From assembly GCA_945910005.1 (NCBI GenBank), contig OX246747.1, forward strand, positions 5,514,274 to 5,578,273: a DNA stretch of 64,000 nucleotides, read 5' to 3'. Both the position numbers and the translations under genes were made by a program. The notes beneath the pieces were generated by a model. The model worked only from the letters and a program-made list of their open reading frames with translations, was not told where the DNA came from and made no database searches. Positions within the stretch are counted from its first letter, which is position 1. Every line of letters starts with the position of its first letter. Positions 32,213-44,800 of this stretch are shown here, piece by piece. The DNA is from Isoperla grammatica. Lineage: Eukaryota > Arthropoda > Insecta > Plecoptera > Perlodidae.

Positions 32213-32312
32213 GGCAATCCGTAATTGAATACAATGAATAAAAGTGATTTAACACAACCAAATTACAGTTCGACGCAAACGAGAAAGGTACATAACTATT
32301 AACACGAGTAAT

Positions 32313-33445
32313 TCCACTTCTTTTCCTCGTCGCCAATGAAACATAGGCTCACTTGATCAGTAACCATATTTATTACAGTGTTACCACAACTACAAGGATA
32401 AATACACATAGCCTATACAGTATGGCCAACACACACTTAAATAGTAGTTGTTGTTGTTGTTGTCCTTTATAGCAATACACCACAGGCGCCAACCCATACT
32501 TGAAGTAATTTGACTAGCTCAAGTCAGCAGAGTGAATTTATTAATTAATGTAACCAAAAAGGTGAAATAAAAATCTAAAAAGTTGAAAAGAGGGTGACCT
32601 TCAGGAACTAAGGTTAAATTTAACACATCATATTAGGTTAAATGCACTTGTATATTGTACAGAAACAATGACATAAACAATGAACAAAATATGCAAAGTA
32701 TTGAAATGTGATTATGTAAATAAATGTTCGAGAGCTCTTTTTGATAAGTTTTTAGGCCTTTAGCGAGTTTATGTGCACACGCAAGTAATACGTTAAGGTT
32801 TTGACATTGTTGACGTTGACGGTTGACGACTGACGGTTGACGGCTGATGGTTGGCGATTAGAAGTCCCGGAACAATGAAGCGTCTCCCATTGTCTCGGTA
32901 GGTACTTAGTAGTTGGTTCGAAGACTTGTTGATGGGCGATCAGGTGAAGCTGTTGTAGTTACGTTGTTGTTGTCGGGAAGGGAGGCTTAGGTCTCGCCGA
33001 TGGATGTAATGAACCCAGCCACTCCCTTTGTTCCCTGAGGAACCGAAGACGAGTACGTCCACTCCGGTCGAGGAATAGTGTTCGAGTGGCGATGCCTCTT
33101 CTTTGTTTGTCGCACGTGTGTCCGGAAAACGCGTGCAGTGGAAAGTTACTGGGTTGCGCGCGCACTCGCTCGTGGTCGAGTCTTGTCAAGGCCACTCTTT
33201 GTTATATCGGTTTACGCACATCCACTAGAGCGCCTACGCATACAGTTTTTGGAGAATAGTGCGTTATTATGTCGAATGTGCACGTGTGAGATATAGATTT
33301 CACTTTGGTAATGTTGGGCAATGTTTGTGGTACACACAACTGACACAAGTATAAAAGTAAATGAAATAATGAAATAATAAGAAAAACATATGATAATAAT
33401 ATTAATTACGAAAAAAGGAATAGTGAATAGGGTGGGTGCGCTACA
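32313..33445 (-). mobile_element. LTR and primer-binding site of a gypsy-type element
   Basis: On the minus strand the LTR starts TGTAGCGCACCC at 33445 and ends CCTATGTTTCA at 32337. TTGGCGACGAGGAAAA, a primer-site type common in Ty3/gypsy elements, follows immediately. AATAAA occurs about 50 bases before the LTR end, giving a poly-A signal. The length is about 1.1 kb. The insertion truncates a LINE endonuclease frame at 33446. The second LTR is not in the window. Confidence 0.7.
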
Positions 33446-33872
33446 ATACCATCCATAAGCTTAAGACAACAATCATAGAACTCAGTACGCTCTGCATTTG
33501 GTATCTATATATTACTCCAAAATACATCATTTTTTTCTTTAAATATATTTTAACATAAAGCATCCAGTAGTTTCTGTCTACATACACATTTAGTATCACC
33601 TCAAATTTAACATTTTTTCTAATATATTTACTCACACCACCAGTATGACGACTCATAGAATGGCATCTAATATTATTATATCCTGAAATACTGATTTCTT
33701 TTTCTATTATATCCTCTGTTACATGAGTTTCGGACACACCCACTACCATTGGTAGCTTTTCCAATAACACATTTCTTATCTCATCGATATTTGCCACCAG
33801 GCTTTGGGCATTAAGGTACAGGAATTGTAGGCCTGACAAATCCTTAGTGCTGCTATATACTTCTACCAACAT
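33446..33872 (-). pseudogene. LINE ORF2, endonuclease N-terminal part
   Basis: Starts at 33872 inside the end of ORF1 (20-base overlap): 'FLYLNAQSLVANIDEIRNVL', 'PMVVGVSETHVTEDII' (catalytic glutamate), 'SISGYNNIRCHSMSRHTGG' and 'YWMLYVKIYLKKKMMYFGVI'. These are the first two blocks of the apurinic endonuclease. The frame reaches the LTR boundary at 33446, where the remaining blocks and the reverse transcriptase are lost. The overlapping ORF1/ORF2 arrangement is typical of Jockey/CR1-type LINEs and suggests reinitiation or coupled translation. Confidence 0.8.
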
Positions 33873-35326
33873 CGTAATTAATCAACCTTTCAACTTGCCT
33901 GTATTGCCTCTTAAAACATTCACAGTCCCAGCTCAACGCATCATGATCAACCCGTAAGTTCAAGTTCAGTCTATTATTTGCACCCTTGCAATTCACACAG
34001 TTCACTTTATTTGATTGCGCCATACAGTCCCTCCTATCATGAGACCCCGCACAATATGAGCACCTCACTTCATTTCTGCAGTCTTTTTGTAAATGTCCAT
34101 ACCCTGCACATTTATAGCAGCGCTTCACATAAATATAATCCACCACTGTATACATAGCCCAATCCAACCTTATCTTGTTGGCAGTTAGCCTCACTCTTGA
34201 TATTGGGTCCACCTCTAATATGATCTTCATTTTACGGCTATCATTACGGTCAGTTATGATTTTAATTAATTTGACAATCACATTACTATTATCAACTTGC
34301 AACTTATTTTGAATTATAATGTTATTAACCAGTACAGCTTCTTCCTTTGGTACAAACTGTTGAAACACATTCAGAACCATTATTCTTGGGTTTAACACCT
34401 TTTTTTCATCACTATCAGTAAATTTATCACCCAGCTTCATTGTTTCAGCCTTGAGGAGTTCTCTAGATGCATTGTTGTCGCATTCAATTATGATTCCATT
34501 CTTAGCGGGTTTGACACCTACTATTCCTACCCCAAGTTTAGTTGGATCCACTTGAGCCATAATATTCTCCTTTACCATCTTATAGCCATTTGTTGGTTCT
34601 TTGCTTTCAATATACAGACCCACGTTTGTAGGCCTAGTTCCATTTTTAGGCCTAACCGCATCTGCATAGTTAAAATTAGGCCTTGACACTGTCTTATAGC
34701 GTTATTGGTTTGGGTTAGGTTGTACAATAAATAGGCCTATGTCCAAACTCCATAGATAAGGCTTTATTAGCTACCACAACCTTACACGGCCATTACCCAG
34801 TATCAACTGTCTGCTGACGTGACGTGTGCGACCCGGCCTCCTTGGGCAGGCACAGTCGTGCAAACTGATGTATTACAAAAGTCCCTAGGACTACATGTTA
34901 TTCGACAGACACTTTAGGCCTACCGGCATATTCGCGGTCGTCCATAACCTCACTTTCAGTTTCATTTTGACGCCTTGTTTCTAGCTTTTACTTCATTATA
35001 GCAATGAGTTCTTCTTGGACCTTCAGCCTTTTATCTTTCTCGCTATTAAGTGATGCAAGTAGTTCAACTTCTCTTGACAACTCGACGCATAAATACATTT
35101 ATCAGGGTTTAGGTCTAGGCCCTAGGCTTAGGTTTCCACACGTGTTAATATTAACTGCAATTGCGTCCTTTAACCGTTTTATAAGATCTTTTTTTGTTCC
35201 TACACTGCTCATACCTATATATTCCAGTTCCTTTCGCACTTCTTTAATGTCCATCTTATCTATTTTCCTTTGACACTAATTAATTGATTCATTTGTCACC
35301 AACACTGTATCTTCATCATCCGCCAT
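33853..35326 (-). pseudogene. LINE ORF1 with SAP domain and three zinc knuckles
   Basis: An ATG at 35326 opens 'MADDEDTVLVTNESIN' followed by a stop and then a SAP-like motif 'DIKEVRKELEYIGMSSVG', 'TKKDLIKRLKDAI' (35250-35160). A short coiled-coil-like stretch follows with more stops. A clean frame of 278 codons (34689-33853) carries a ~150-residue RRM-like middle ('VILEVDPISRVRLTANKIR') and cysteine knuckles 'CYKCAGYGHLQKDC', 'CSYCAGSHDRRDC' and 'CVNCKGAN'. The knuckles bind element RNA in Jockey-like ORF1 proteins. A SAP module at the start of a LINE ORF1 is unusual; the two parts could be one decayed ORF or two adjoining elements. The hAT element at 35357 inserted just upstream. Confidence 0.7.
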
Positions 35327-35356
35327 CTTGGGCACATTGCTGACCTGCCCTTTCAT

Positions 35357-38300
35357 CAGTGTTGCCAGATTTTCAAAGTGAAATTATTTACACAAGAGTC
35401 AAAATTATTGTACTTTTAATAAAATTATGGTACATAGTAATTCTGAAATATGACACAAATTATGGTATTTATTTACTTGTATTTACATCGTATTTTTATA
35501 TACAGAACGTTGTCGAACCAGATTTGTATAGACAACGCGGAAACAAACCATCTTAATTGGCCAGATTACTAACCATGCCTATGGCAGAAAGTAGAAACAT
35601 AATATACTGATTAATGATTTTACTGATCGCGGGAACATTTTTAATACACATTAATAATACATCATGGATGCGTTTCTAGATGCAAATTGTTGCATCACTC
35701 TTATAGCTTATAAAACACATATAATATAGGCAATCTAATGATTGTAAATATAGAACAAAATAATACATGATTATATAATGAGATCTTGATAGCACTAAAA
35801 TAATTAAAGGTATTGTACATTATGATATGTGCTAAATAGTATACATGTTTTGTGAGTCTTTTGACGCATTGTACGCATTGACATTGCCCGTATGTTTATG
35901 ACATGTCACAATCAAATACAATATCGTCACAATCTTCATCGTGTTCGATGGGCATGTCTTGTACTGGTGCATCTTTTTGTTTGTTGTAGAGGTTTGTGGA
36001 CGTCATTGACTGTAGCATCACTTTTGATGGCTTGAAGTCAACACAACCTCCTTCAATTTTTACTGCTTGTGACGTCAATAAAAGACCATTTACTGTGTTT
36101 GTGTACAGGCGGTTTCTGGTTTTTGTTTTCACCAGATTAACTTTTGAAAATACTCGTTCACATGACGCATTGGAATGAGGGAATACTAACGAGTCTAGTA
36201 CAAATGTCCCCAGTTCTTTGAAGGGTTGTTTTCCAGATATATCTGTTAGATTCCGCATCTCTTTCCAGAAATAATCTATTTTCAATCTGTGTACGTCCGC
36301 GTGTTGTGGGAGCTTCTCCACAGGGCAAATACAGTACTCCCTCCATTGATCGTCTACCTTCTGAGTTAGCGTAAAGTCATCGGGCTTGATTATTCTTGGT
36401 AAAGCGGCGATCAAAGTGTATATCGAGGCAGGTTTGTTGAGGCACTTCGGATTGAGACACGGTAGCTGTGATAGGACAGGATCATTAAATTGGTATCTTT
36501 TTTTTATTTCCGTACAACCAGTTATTAAAAACATTCGTACACGGGCATAAAAATCTTGCACTTGCTCACGTGTTAATCGATCCTTCATTCTCATGACTCC
36601 TATACCCAAGTACATTTGCTCGGGGAGAACGAATTTGGAAGAATCTGCTGGATCAATATTTTCCAAATCAGTTTGGCATACATAGTTCTGCTGCATATAG
36701 CAATTTAACAGCTCTTTGTATGTCTCACACATTTTACTGTGCATATCTGTAACAACTACGCATTCACTCTGAAAGTATTCATTTAGCTTAACAAATTTCG
36801 GCAGGATCCACTCTAAAAATGTATAAAATATGCGTGTAGTTGGGTCGTTTATAGCTGTATATATTTGTTCGGAGGCTTCTGTTCTATGCTCTAACCATTG
36901 CCCAGAGAAAAACAACGCGAGGGGCTCCCACTGTTGGTTGATACGTGTAACAACACTTAGCAACGACAACCATCTAGTTTGTGATGGGCGTAGGATTGCG
37001 TGGGGTTCTGTGTTGCAGAATGCTTGAAACTCTGCAAACTGTGATTGTCGTTTTGCACTGGATTTAAAAAACCCATAAATATTACGTGACAAGTCTTCGC
37101 ACCGACGTGGCAAATGTTTGCAAGCAGCACTTGCACACAAATGTAAAGAATGGCATATACATTTTTGTATCACATTGCCCGGATAGTCTGCCCTCAGGCG
37201 AGTCGCAACAGAATTATGGGCCCCCATCATCGTGTTGCATCCATCGGATGCAAACCCTACAATATTATCTTTTGGTATCTCGGCTGCGGCAAAAGTTTGC
37301 ATCATTAGATTGTAAAGTTTTTCAGCGGTCGCGCCTTCGTTTGCACCGTCAGCATCTTGCTTGCAAAATATTTGGACGAGTTTCCAAAAGCGAGTTTCTA
37401 CCTGCCCGCTACCCTCATCAAAAAATCGTACACATATGGCCATTGTTTTAATTGTGCCCACGTCAGTTGACTCGTCAGCCAAAATACGGAATTTATGTGT
37501 TTTTAGGTAGTTCGTTAAATCTTCGGCGTGACATTTCCCTATAACGTTTGTAGCAATATTGGTACATTTCGTACGCCCCAGAGAGATTTGTTTTGCGATT
37601 TGTGAATCTGGAAAACATTCCTTGAGCAGTGGTGTTAAATGATCTGCAGTTCGCATCGCAATGTTGTGCTCAGCTAAAAATGCTGTTAATTTTACTTCCG
37701 CATTTAAGACGGTATCTGAGGTACGTGGGGCTAATGTAATCACTTGGCCTATCGTTTTTTGGGACGATCTACCTACATAGTCTTTAACGTGGCGCATATG
37801 CTTTACTCCCTTGCCATGATTTCGTATTACTGAAATATCAGCTTTGAATTCAGTGTTAATGCAAGCTACGCACTTGGCCCGAGTTGTGTCGCCTGTAATA
37901 AATAAGTACACTTCACTGAATGTACGCAACCGTCTTTAGTATGCACTATAGACAACATGAAATGTTATTTACACAAACTTACCTGGAACTGGTTTCAGCC
38001 AAATTTTAAATTCCTGTTCCCACTCTTTACGGTAGTGTTGAACTCGAGTTTTTGGTGCCGGACGAGCAGACGATTCTCCTCTTCTTTTTTTTTTTTTTTT
38101 CGGGGGTTCCCTTTTCGTATCTGGCTTCTTCGTCATCATCATCTTCACTTAATATTACCGCAGACGTAGATGCTGCCACTTTCTTATTACCTTCTACACC
38201 ATCCATAACAATATGCAAATCCAAACCACAATAATCTAACCTGTAATTGAAAATAATTCACCGGCTCACGTTGTGACAGCACTCAACACATGTCGAATAA

Positions 38301-38794
38301 CCTAACCTAGCATAACCCGGCACGCCGCACTTGCGCATGGCAATTGCGAGTTGCGTCACACAAGCCTGCTAGTGCAAGCAGCAAAAGTTCAAAACGTACA
38401 TGGTATGATGAGCGCTATCCTGCTCACTCCTTAAAACACCAGCTCGCTCTCTCTTTATCACTCCACTCCTTAGAACAGCCAGCCGGTGAACAATGAACGT
38501 CCACTGTCAAGTCTCCGCGGGTCAGGTTCGACCGTTCGAATACATACATTCCAATGACAACCACAGGCAGGCGGAAGTGCGATTATCAGTCAAAAAACAC
38601 CGGAAACGGAAGTTCGATTTTTAAATATTGCCAATTTGTTCAAATTTAAATTTATTGTACGATTTAACCAAAACTATGGTACAAAAGATAAAATATGGTA
38701 CATTTTAGCACTATGGTACGGTCACTATTTACTAAGGTACAGTAGATCACTTTATGGTACGTTTTCCATAATTATGGTACGTCTGGCAACACTG
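35357..38794 (-). mobile_element. Complete hAT element, 3438 bp, with subterminal ATGGTAC repeats
   Basis: Ends CAGTGTTGCCAGA and TCTGGCAACACTG. Flanking octamers CCTTTCAT (35349-35356) and CCTTCCAT (38795-38802) differ at one base. ATGGTAC or one-base variants occur about nine times: roughly six in the last 130 bases on the right and three in the first 110 on the left. Short subterminal repeats are where hAT transposases bind. It carries one transposase gene on the minus strand. Confidence 0.92.
35896..38224 (-). CDS. hAT transposase (ZBED type), two exons, nearly intact
   Basis: Exon 1 (38224-about 37982) starts 'MDLHIVMDGVEGNKK', has an acidic patch and a lysine run, and ends 'RKEWEQEFKIWLKPVP' at a GTAAGT donor. 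Exon 2 starts after TTACAG at about 37890 and is open to 35896, beginning 'DTTRAKCVACINTEF', a BED-type finger. Catalytic blocks: 'ILADESTDVGTIKTM' (D), 'VGFASDGCNTMMGAHNSV' (D) with 'CICHSLHLCAS', and 'VFPHSNASCERVFSKVNL' (E) in the dimerisation domain. The only fault is one frame change in exon 1 at the 15-base T run (about 38087-38101) coding the lysines. That could be an assembly length error; if so, the gene is intact. It is the best candidate in the window for a recently active transposase. Confidence 0.92.
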
Positions 38795-38802
38795 CCTTCC
38801 AT

Positions 38803-39180
38803 AAAACCTTGTTGTAGGCGTTGGCATCATGTGCGACGCAAGTTTTGTTGCACTCTTCTGGGCACATTCTTGAAGGCTTCTTTTTATGTCACTTCGAGTG
38901 ACTGTATACCTTATTGCTCCCAACTTTGTGACCGTTTGGGCAGGGAAAGCACCGTCAGCAAGACGTTTCAAGGTTGCGGCTAATGCTTGAAGGTCATCCC
39001 ACAGTAAGTGGGTGTATGGGTACTTGGACCCTTCCAAAACGTTAATCAGTGAAATGAACTTTTGGCACGCTTCCAACACAAACTTCATTTGGACGCCTCT
39101 TTGCTGAACTTTGTGGGTCATCGGAAAGTTCCAAAATCAAGTCAATGCTAGGGTTCTTGGCTTCATATCCCCGCAGGAAT
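38803..39180 (-). pseudogene. hAT transposase fragment (same group as 8557-12136)
   Basis: Starts in 'YCVALVAFLRGYEAKNPSID', shifts frame, then reads 'VLEACQKFISLINVLEGSKY', 'PYTHLLWDDLQALAATL' and 'QKSATKLASHMMPTPTTRFY', aligning with 'VLEGSSYPYAHKLHGKL' and 'KSSTKLSSLL' of the hAT gene at 8557-12136. Its continuation is cut by the hAT element ending at 38794. The dimerisation domain is not found on the far side of that element, where LINE sequence begins, so at least one more rearrangement took place. It has no catalytic capacity. Confidence 0.65.
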
Positions 39181-39205
39181 GCAACAAGAGCAACACAATA
39201 CTCGT

Positions 39206-40881
39206 CTAGGTAAAAAACTGCATGAAAACTGCATGAAGTATTCCAATGGAGGGACCATCAACACTGGAGGGACCATCATCACTGGAGGGACCATCATCAC
39301 TGGAGGGGCCATCAACACTGGAGGGACCATCATCACTGGAGGGACCATCATCACTGGAGGGGCCATCAACACTGGAGGGACCATCATCACTGGAGGGACC
39401 ATCATCACTGGAGGGACTATCAACACTGGAGGGACCATCAACACTGGAGGGACCATCAACACTGGAGGGACCATCATCACTGGAGGGACCATAAACACTG
39501 GAGGGACCATCATCACTGGAGGGACCATCATCACTGGAGGGACCATCATCACTGGAGGGACCATCAACACTGGAGGGACCATCATCACTGGAGGGACCAT
39601 CAACACTGGAGGGACCATCAACACTGGAGAGATCTTCGACATCAGACTCGCTACTGGATGCAAGGGGTGGTTTCGACTGCATTTTTAGCTTCTTAGCTGC
39701 GCGTGGAACTTTCTTCTTGACTTGCTTCTGATCTTTTGCAATTTTCAGCTGCTCAATTCGGTTTTTCTCTGGTGTGTCGGTGAAAACCCGGGACTTACCC
39801 TTGCGGTTCCCTCCTCCTTGGACCTTTCTTTCTTTAGCTTTTGGATACGGTCGTACAGACTGTTGTAGCTTTTTCTTGTACATTTGTTCCTTCATTATCG
39901 TTTTGAACCAACGATGCATTGGACGTTGTAGGGGTCATTGGACACTCTTGATTGGCAGTGGAAGAGTTTGGATCAGGGCGATCGGTCACGTATGATCCCA
40001 GAAAGTCATCTTCAGAGAAGACTAGCCTATTTTTGGGACAAATCCCGGCCGTAGAAAATGCTTTCGTAATGTTTGAAGGGGTGAAAGATGTTAAGTAAGC
40101 AAGGTTAGAGAGCTCTGCCACATCGTAAATTGAAATAGTTTTGGATGGATGGTTGGCCATCCAATCGTTGAAGGCATATTTCAATTCACCTTTGAAAGGT
40201 CCGTAGACGGCTACATCAAGAGGCTGTAACTTATGTGAACAGTGTGGAGGGAATGAAAGTAACACTATACCATTATCTTTTGCAAATACAATGCAATCGA
40301 GAGCAACATGACTGGCATGATTGTCTAACAACAACAAGATTGGTCGCTCTTTGCTGCTGGAAGAATGCTTTTGGATATGGCACAGGATCTCAAGGAACAA
40401 CTCGGATGTCATCCATCCGCTTGGAGTAGCTAGCCCCAAACTACCTTCGCGGGCACCTTTAACGAAATGGTCCTTATAGTTTTTACATGGAACACGTAGC
40501 AGGGTGGAATGGTATTCCCGATGGCATTAATTATGCCACAGAATGTCACTAGCTCGCCTCTTTCTGCCAACTAAGCCTGCCCCACCTGTTTTTTCCCGCA
40601 TTTGGCTATTATTTTAGGGCTTGGTTGGACGGTTGAAATACCCGATTTGTCAACGTTATATATTCTGTCAGGTGTGAATGCGTAACGTTCCATGACACGG
40701 TCCAAGTTATCGAAAACTCACCGACATTATGCTTATTAAATCCGGTAGATCGCCCAAGGCTGGTATTTTCAGGCTTTTGCAGAGAGAGTGTCGGATGTTG
40801 CCTCATATAACCCTTCAACCAGTCGATGTCCGCTTGTTGATTAGCTACCCTTTGCGCTGGCATTATTTTAGTTAACTTCAC
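39206..40881 (-). pseudogene. pogo-type DDE transposase with minisatellite-expanded acidic tail
   Basis: From 40881: 'DIDWLKGYMRQHPTLSLQKP' and 'NTSLGRSTGFNKHNVGEF' (CENP-B-type DNA binding), then in shifted frames 'YAFTPDRIYNVDKSGISTV' (first D) and 'LAERGELVTFCGIINAIG'. The clean stretch 40439-39834 has 'RPILLLLDNHASHVALDC' (second D) and 'FPPHCSHKLQPLDVAVYGPF' (third D), ending 'STAGICPKNRLVFSEDDFLG'. A third part reads 'NRKGKSRVFTDTPEKNRI' and lysine-rich sequence, then about 22 repeats of a PSS-(V/D)-DG hexapeptide. Three or more frameshifts make it a pseudogene. The first helix-turn-helix is missing upstream. Confidence 0.85.
39247..39633. repeat. 18-bp minisatellite, about 21-22 units
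   Basis: The unit GGAGGGACCATCAACACT alternates with a variant in which AAC is ATC. On the minus strand it encodes Pro-Ser-Ser-(Val/Asp)-Asp-Gly. It grew inside the acidic serine tail of the pogo gene, in frame throughout. Confidence 0.97.
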
Positions 40882-41339
40882 AGCATACTGATACGCAAGA
40901 ATTCTTGCTTGCGTATATTAGGGTAACCCAAAAAAACAAATGTTAAAATATAAAAGTCTCACCACTCAAAAAGTTTACTAATGCCATCAGAATAACTCTT
41001 GTCAAATTTAAGCTGATTTGATTAACATTTAGAGGTCCCCCAAGGGCTTTCAAAATGGCTTCATTTGGACAAGATGGTTCGTGAACCGTACGTAATTAAC
41101 AAGGTCATTTATTAGCTGGGTTAGAAGTTTATACATTTAAAAAACCGGAATATAATTTATTGACTTTTGTTTAGATATATGACACATATTTGTTGTGCCA
41201 AGGCCAGGCTACATGAGAAGAGAACTAGTTCGTCACGGTTGCATGTGGTAAACTGTTTTGGTGCAGTTCAACTACTTGAAGAAAAAACTGCTTCTGTTGC
41301 TCATTCTTGGTTGTTGCATCAAAATCTTGTATTAAAGGC
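40882..41339. other. No supported gene (40882-41339)
   Basis: The minus strand of 41360-41225 has an open piece with 'LIQDFDATTKNEQQKQFFL' that looks protein-like but is not recognised. The rest is AT-rich. Confidence 0.3.
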
Positions 41340-41660
41340 AGCAGGCAGGTTTGCGAGCTTTGTTGATCCCGAGAGCTATGCCGGCGGAAGCTTATGCTTC
41401 TGGTAGGGCCACCCAAGCCGGACTGGTCGAGGAGGAGAAGTCAGACGAAGTGCAGTCTACACCCCAATCCCCTTTACCCCCCACTGTCCCATTGAGTATT
41501 TCTCCTCCCACTTGGCCCTGCCCTCCCTTGCTGGACTCCCGTATGACAACTCACGCGACGTACAATGGATCTGATTCGGATGTGGCTTTATTCTTCATTA
41601 TCATCATTCCCATCTTCATTATCACCCGCTCATCGTCTCGATTAGCCATCGTTGCATAAA
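41340..41660 (+). mobile_element. SINE, plus strand
   Basis: Same body as 54030-54407: GCAGGTTTGCGAGCTTTGTT, GAGAGCTATGCCGGCGGAAG, AAGTCAGACGAAGTGCAGTC and the tail TCGATTAGCCATCGTTGCAT. The final ATGAGACGTTAAG part is lost; ATGATGGATGTTATGAAAT follows instead. Confidence 0.85.
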
Positions 41661-41814
41661 TATGATGGATGTTATGAAATATGATGAAATATGATGACCT
41701 GTTCAAGATTATTAATCTTAGCCACTTGATTTGGTCCCTTTAGCTGTCATGATCCTACAATATAGTGATATTGATGCACAATTTGTCATTTTTTAATTTA
41801 ATTTGTCACAAAAC

Positions 41815-44800
41815 AAGTAGGCCTATATACAGACTACTAGACTAATTAGCCTACTTCTGAACTGCTGAAATAAATTGCTGAAATGCACATGTACAATGTA
41901 CATACTTACAGACTAGGTATAAATTAAAATATAAATATAAATAAATTCAGTATTATATGGGTCATTTTCTCAAACCTGACACATTTAGATGAACAAAATA
42001 TTGGGATTAAAAATAAAAATTTTATGACATTTTTTTTGGGGGATCATAATACATAATAAAATGATACTACAGTTTTGGCAGAGCTAAAATGCTGTTTATT
42101 TATTTATAAAAGGTAATTAAATATTTTCATAGTACCTAATACCACTGACATTGAAAATGGTTGCTGCGTAACACCAGTGAGTGAGTGTATTGGTAACACT
42201 ACTGACAATTGCAGTTACTTCAACTGTAAATGCATATAACATGCATAATTTAACATACCACTCACTGATTTAGTCTTACATTGGTCATTCTCAAAAAAAT
42301 TGACTCTTTGACAAATGCAATGCAGATTTAAAAAATGTTTACCTACGATTATCAGAATAATAGGGTACAACAAATGTATCTCCTATGCTGTAAATGGGTT
42401 TGCCTATTTTTTAATATTTAGTAGTTTAAATATGCACTTGCGTACTCAAATGTGTCTCGGGATGTCATGAGTGTTACCGTGCAATACAATACAATGACTA
42501 ACTAAGGAGAACAAAAATAAAACACGTTAGTTTAATCTTTTGAATACCCTTTATTTTGTTCCATCATAAGGAACATACAATCATTATCCATTAGAAATTT
42601 AATTTAAGTTATTTTATCAATTCAATACTGTCATGAGTGTTACCAGTGCTAACATTTCACTTACTTTCGAACCTTGTTAATGAGGATTGGCTTTAGATAT
42701 CTGATTAAATTAAATTAAGTAGTATAGGTTCAAGTATAACTAACAATAAAAGTATAATTGAAAGTACTTCATGTTTTTAAATACTTAGTTAAATATTTAG
42801 ATAAGATGGCTGGGTAACATTCATGACATGAAGTAACATTCATGACATGAAGTAACATTCATGACGTAAAGTAACATTCATGACATAAAGTACCATTCAT
42901 GGCAATAATAAGTTTAAATCTTATTCTTGTGGGCCATCGCCATTTCTTTTAAGATATTCAAAGGCTTATTTCCTTTCATACAAATTAATTTCCATCGGAA
43001 ACACATACAGTTCACGCCGCTCTTTCATACGTAGTGTTGGCTCCGGCAATATTTCCAGCACTTGATCGAAAGAAATAAATGAGGGTATTTCAATGTCGTT
43101 GATTGTGAAGCATGTTCCCAAGGACTGGTGTTTGAGGTATAATACCTTGATATCACCATCCTCTTCCACACCACTTTGGCAAACTGCCACATAGCGATAC
43201 TCTGTGTTGCGTGAACGCATTGCAGTAGGTAGCTCAACCAGAACGTTAGTCCCATGGCTTATGTTTTTGCAGTGAAGAGTTGTAGGAGGAATAGGTGAGC
43301 TGGATCCTGCCAACACCGGCGGTGTACTATCGACGCTCACATGTTGTGCAGCAAAATTTACTAGGGGCAGATCATCGTCTTCATCTGACGTGTAGATACC
43401 TTGCCCATACCTTTCCCTTACAAAGGTTATTTTTTGCACAGGCAAATGGCAGGTACAGAGCTGGCCTTCAATAGATCATTCTGTTCACAGAAACAAGAAA
43501 TGGTGCAATAACACATGCTTCCTTGTGAGAACTTACACAGTTGGTGAATCTGACGGGTACCTTTGATTGTTGCTAAATTGTTTGGAATCGTCTTAGGGAT
43601 CTTTTCGATTGACTCATTGTCTACAAAAACAAATGTATTTTAGATGGGCCAGCCTCCTTAAGAGTTTCATACAAAACTCGAGCATTTGCTATGTCATTGC
43701 CGTAGGATACTATCTTATCGGCTTGGCGTTTGACTGCACCCCCTATCCCATCTGCAGCCCCCTTGCCATGACCTGCCTCAAAGAAAGACCAGGTTGCTGC
43801 CGAAAACCCTATCTGATAAGTGAGTGTACAGAAAAGAAAGAAATTTTTCTTCTGACGGTACTGGGATGAAGGCCCATAGGAGAAGAAATGCAGTACCTTA
43901 ACTGCTGGTGATTTTTTCTTAATTTGATCAAATATTGGTCTCATGTGGGCCCATATGGCAGGAGGCTTTTAAAAAAACCATATTCATATATATTTTTAGA
44001 CAGAAGGTAGAAATTCCATTTTTGCTTATATTGCGATGTTGGACCATCACTATAAAAATGGATTTGACTAACTTCAGGATGTTCAGTTCGAATTAATTGG
44101 AGAACAGGCTCAAGGTGCATCCATATAGCTGGCGGTCCATGTTGCAGGTTATCTGATTTGGTGCCAAAACAAATGGGTTCTTTCTTGAGTATTAACCAGT
44201 GATACATTTGTCTTTCATCCTGTACAACGAACGTGAATTTTTATGAAAAATCGCCGCTTATTATGCATGCGTCACTTTCTAAGTTTGTTTTTTGTCTTTC
44301 AGAAGTAATTTTTGACGAAAGGGCGGGTCTAGGGTACCAGCCTATCTATAGTAAGCTACTTCGGTAGCCGAATGGTCAGCCCTAGCTCTGGGCTGTGTAC
44401 TCGGACCCGTCTCTTCTACGAGCTGCCAATTTATTTTATTTTCACTCTCTCCCACTCCCCCCCCCCCCCCCCCCCCAACTCGCCCACTACACTTTTCCAG
44501 TAGGCTTAACGCACCGTCTCTCCTTTCGCATTGTTGTAAGCGATGCTGTAACAACACCAGGGGAAGAGAAGTCCAACACCAGTCATGTTTTCATTCACTG
44601 TTTTGTTGCAACCCATATTGGAAGTGGAAATTGCATCCGCTGCTGCCACATGGGTGATTCTTGGCAAAAAGGGAATATGAGGCTTTCAAATTTATTAACA
44701 TTAAGTATGAATTAAAAAATTTGAAAAAATTCTCGAATATAGCTAAGGTGTTTATCTGCTAGGTTTTCTAGTCAGCAACATAGTTTCTCAACTTAACAAT

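Noticed and set aside
39179..39688. Plus-strand protein of GGTI(I/N)T repeats
   Set aside because: It is the other-strand reading of the 18-bp minisatellite. The minus strand continues a known pogo tail and explains it.
41225..41416. Gene on the minus strand with 'DFDATTKNEQQKQFF'
   Set aside because: Protein-like, but short, partly overlapped by the SINE, and not recognised; left as a note only.
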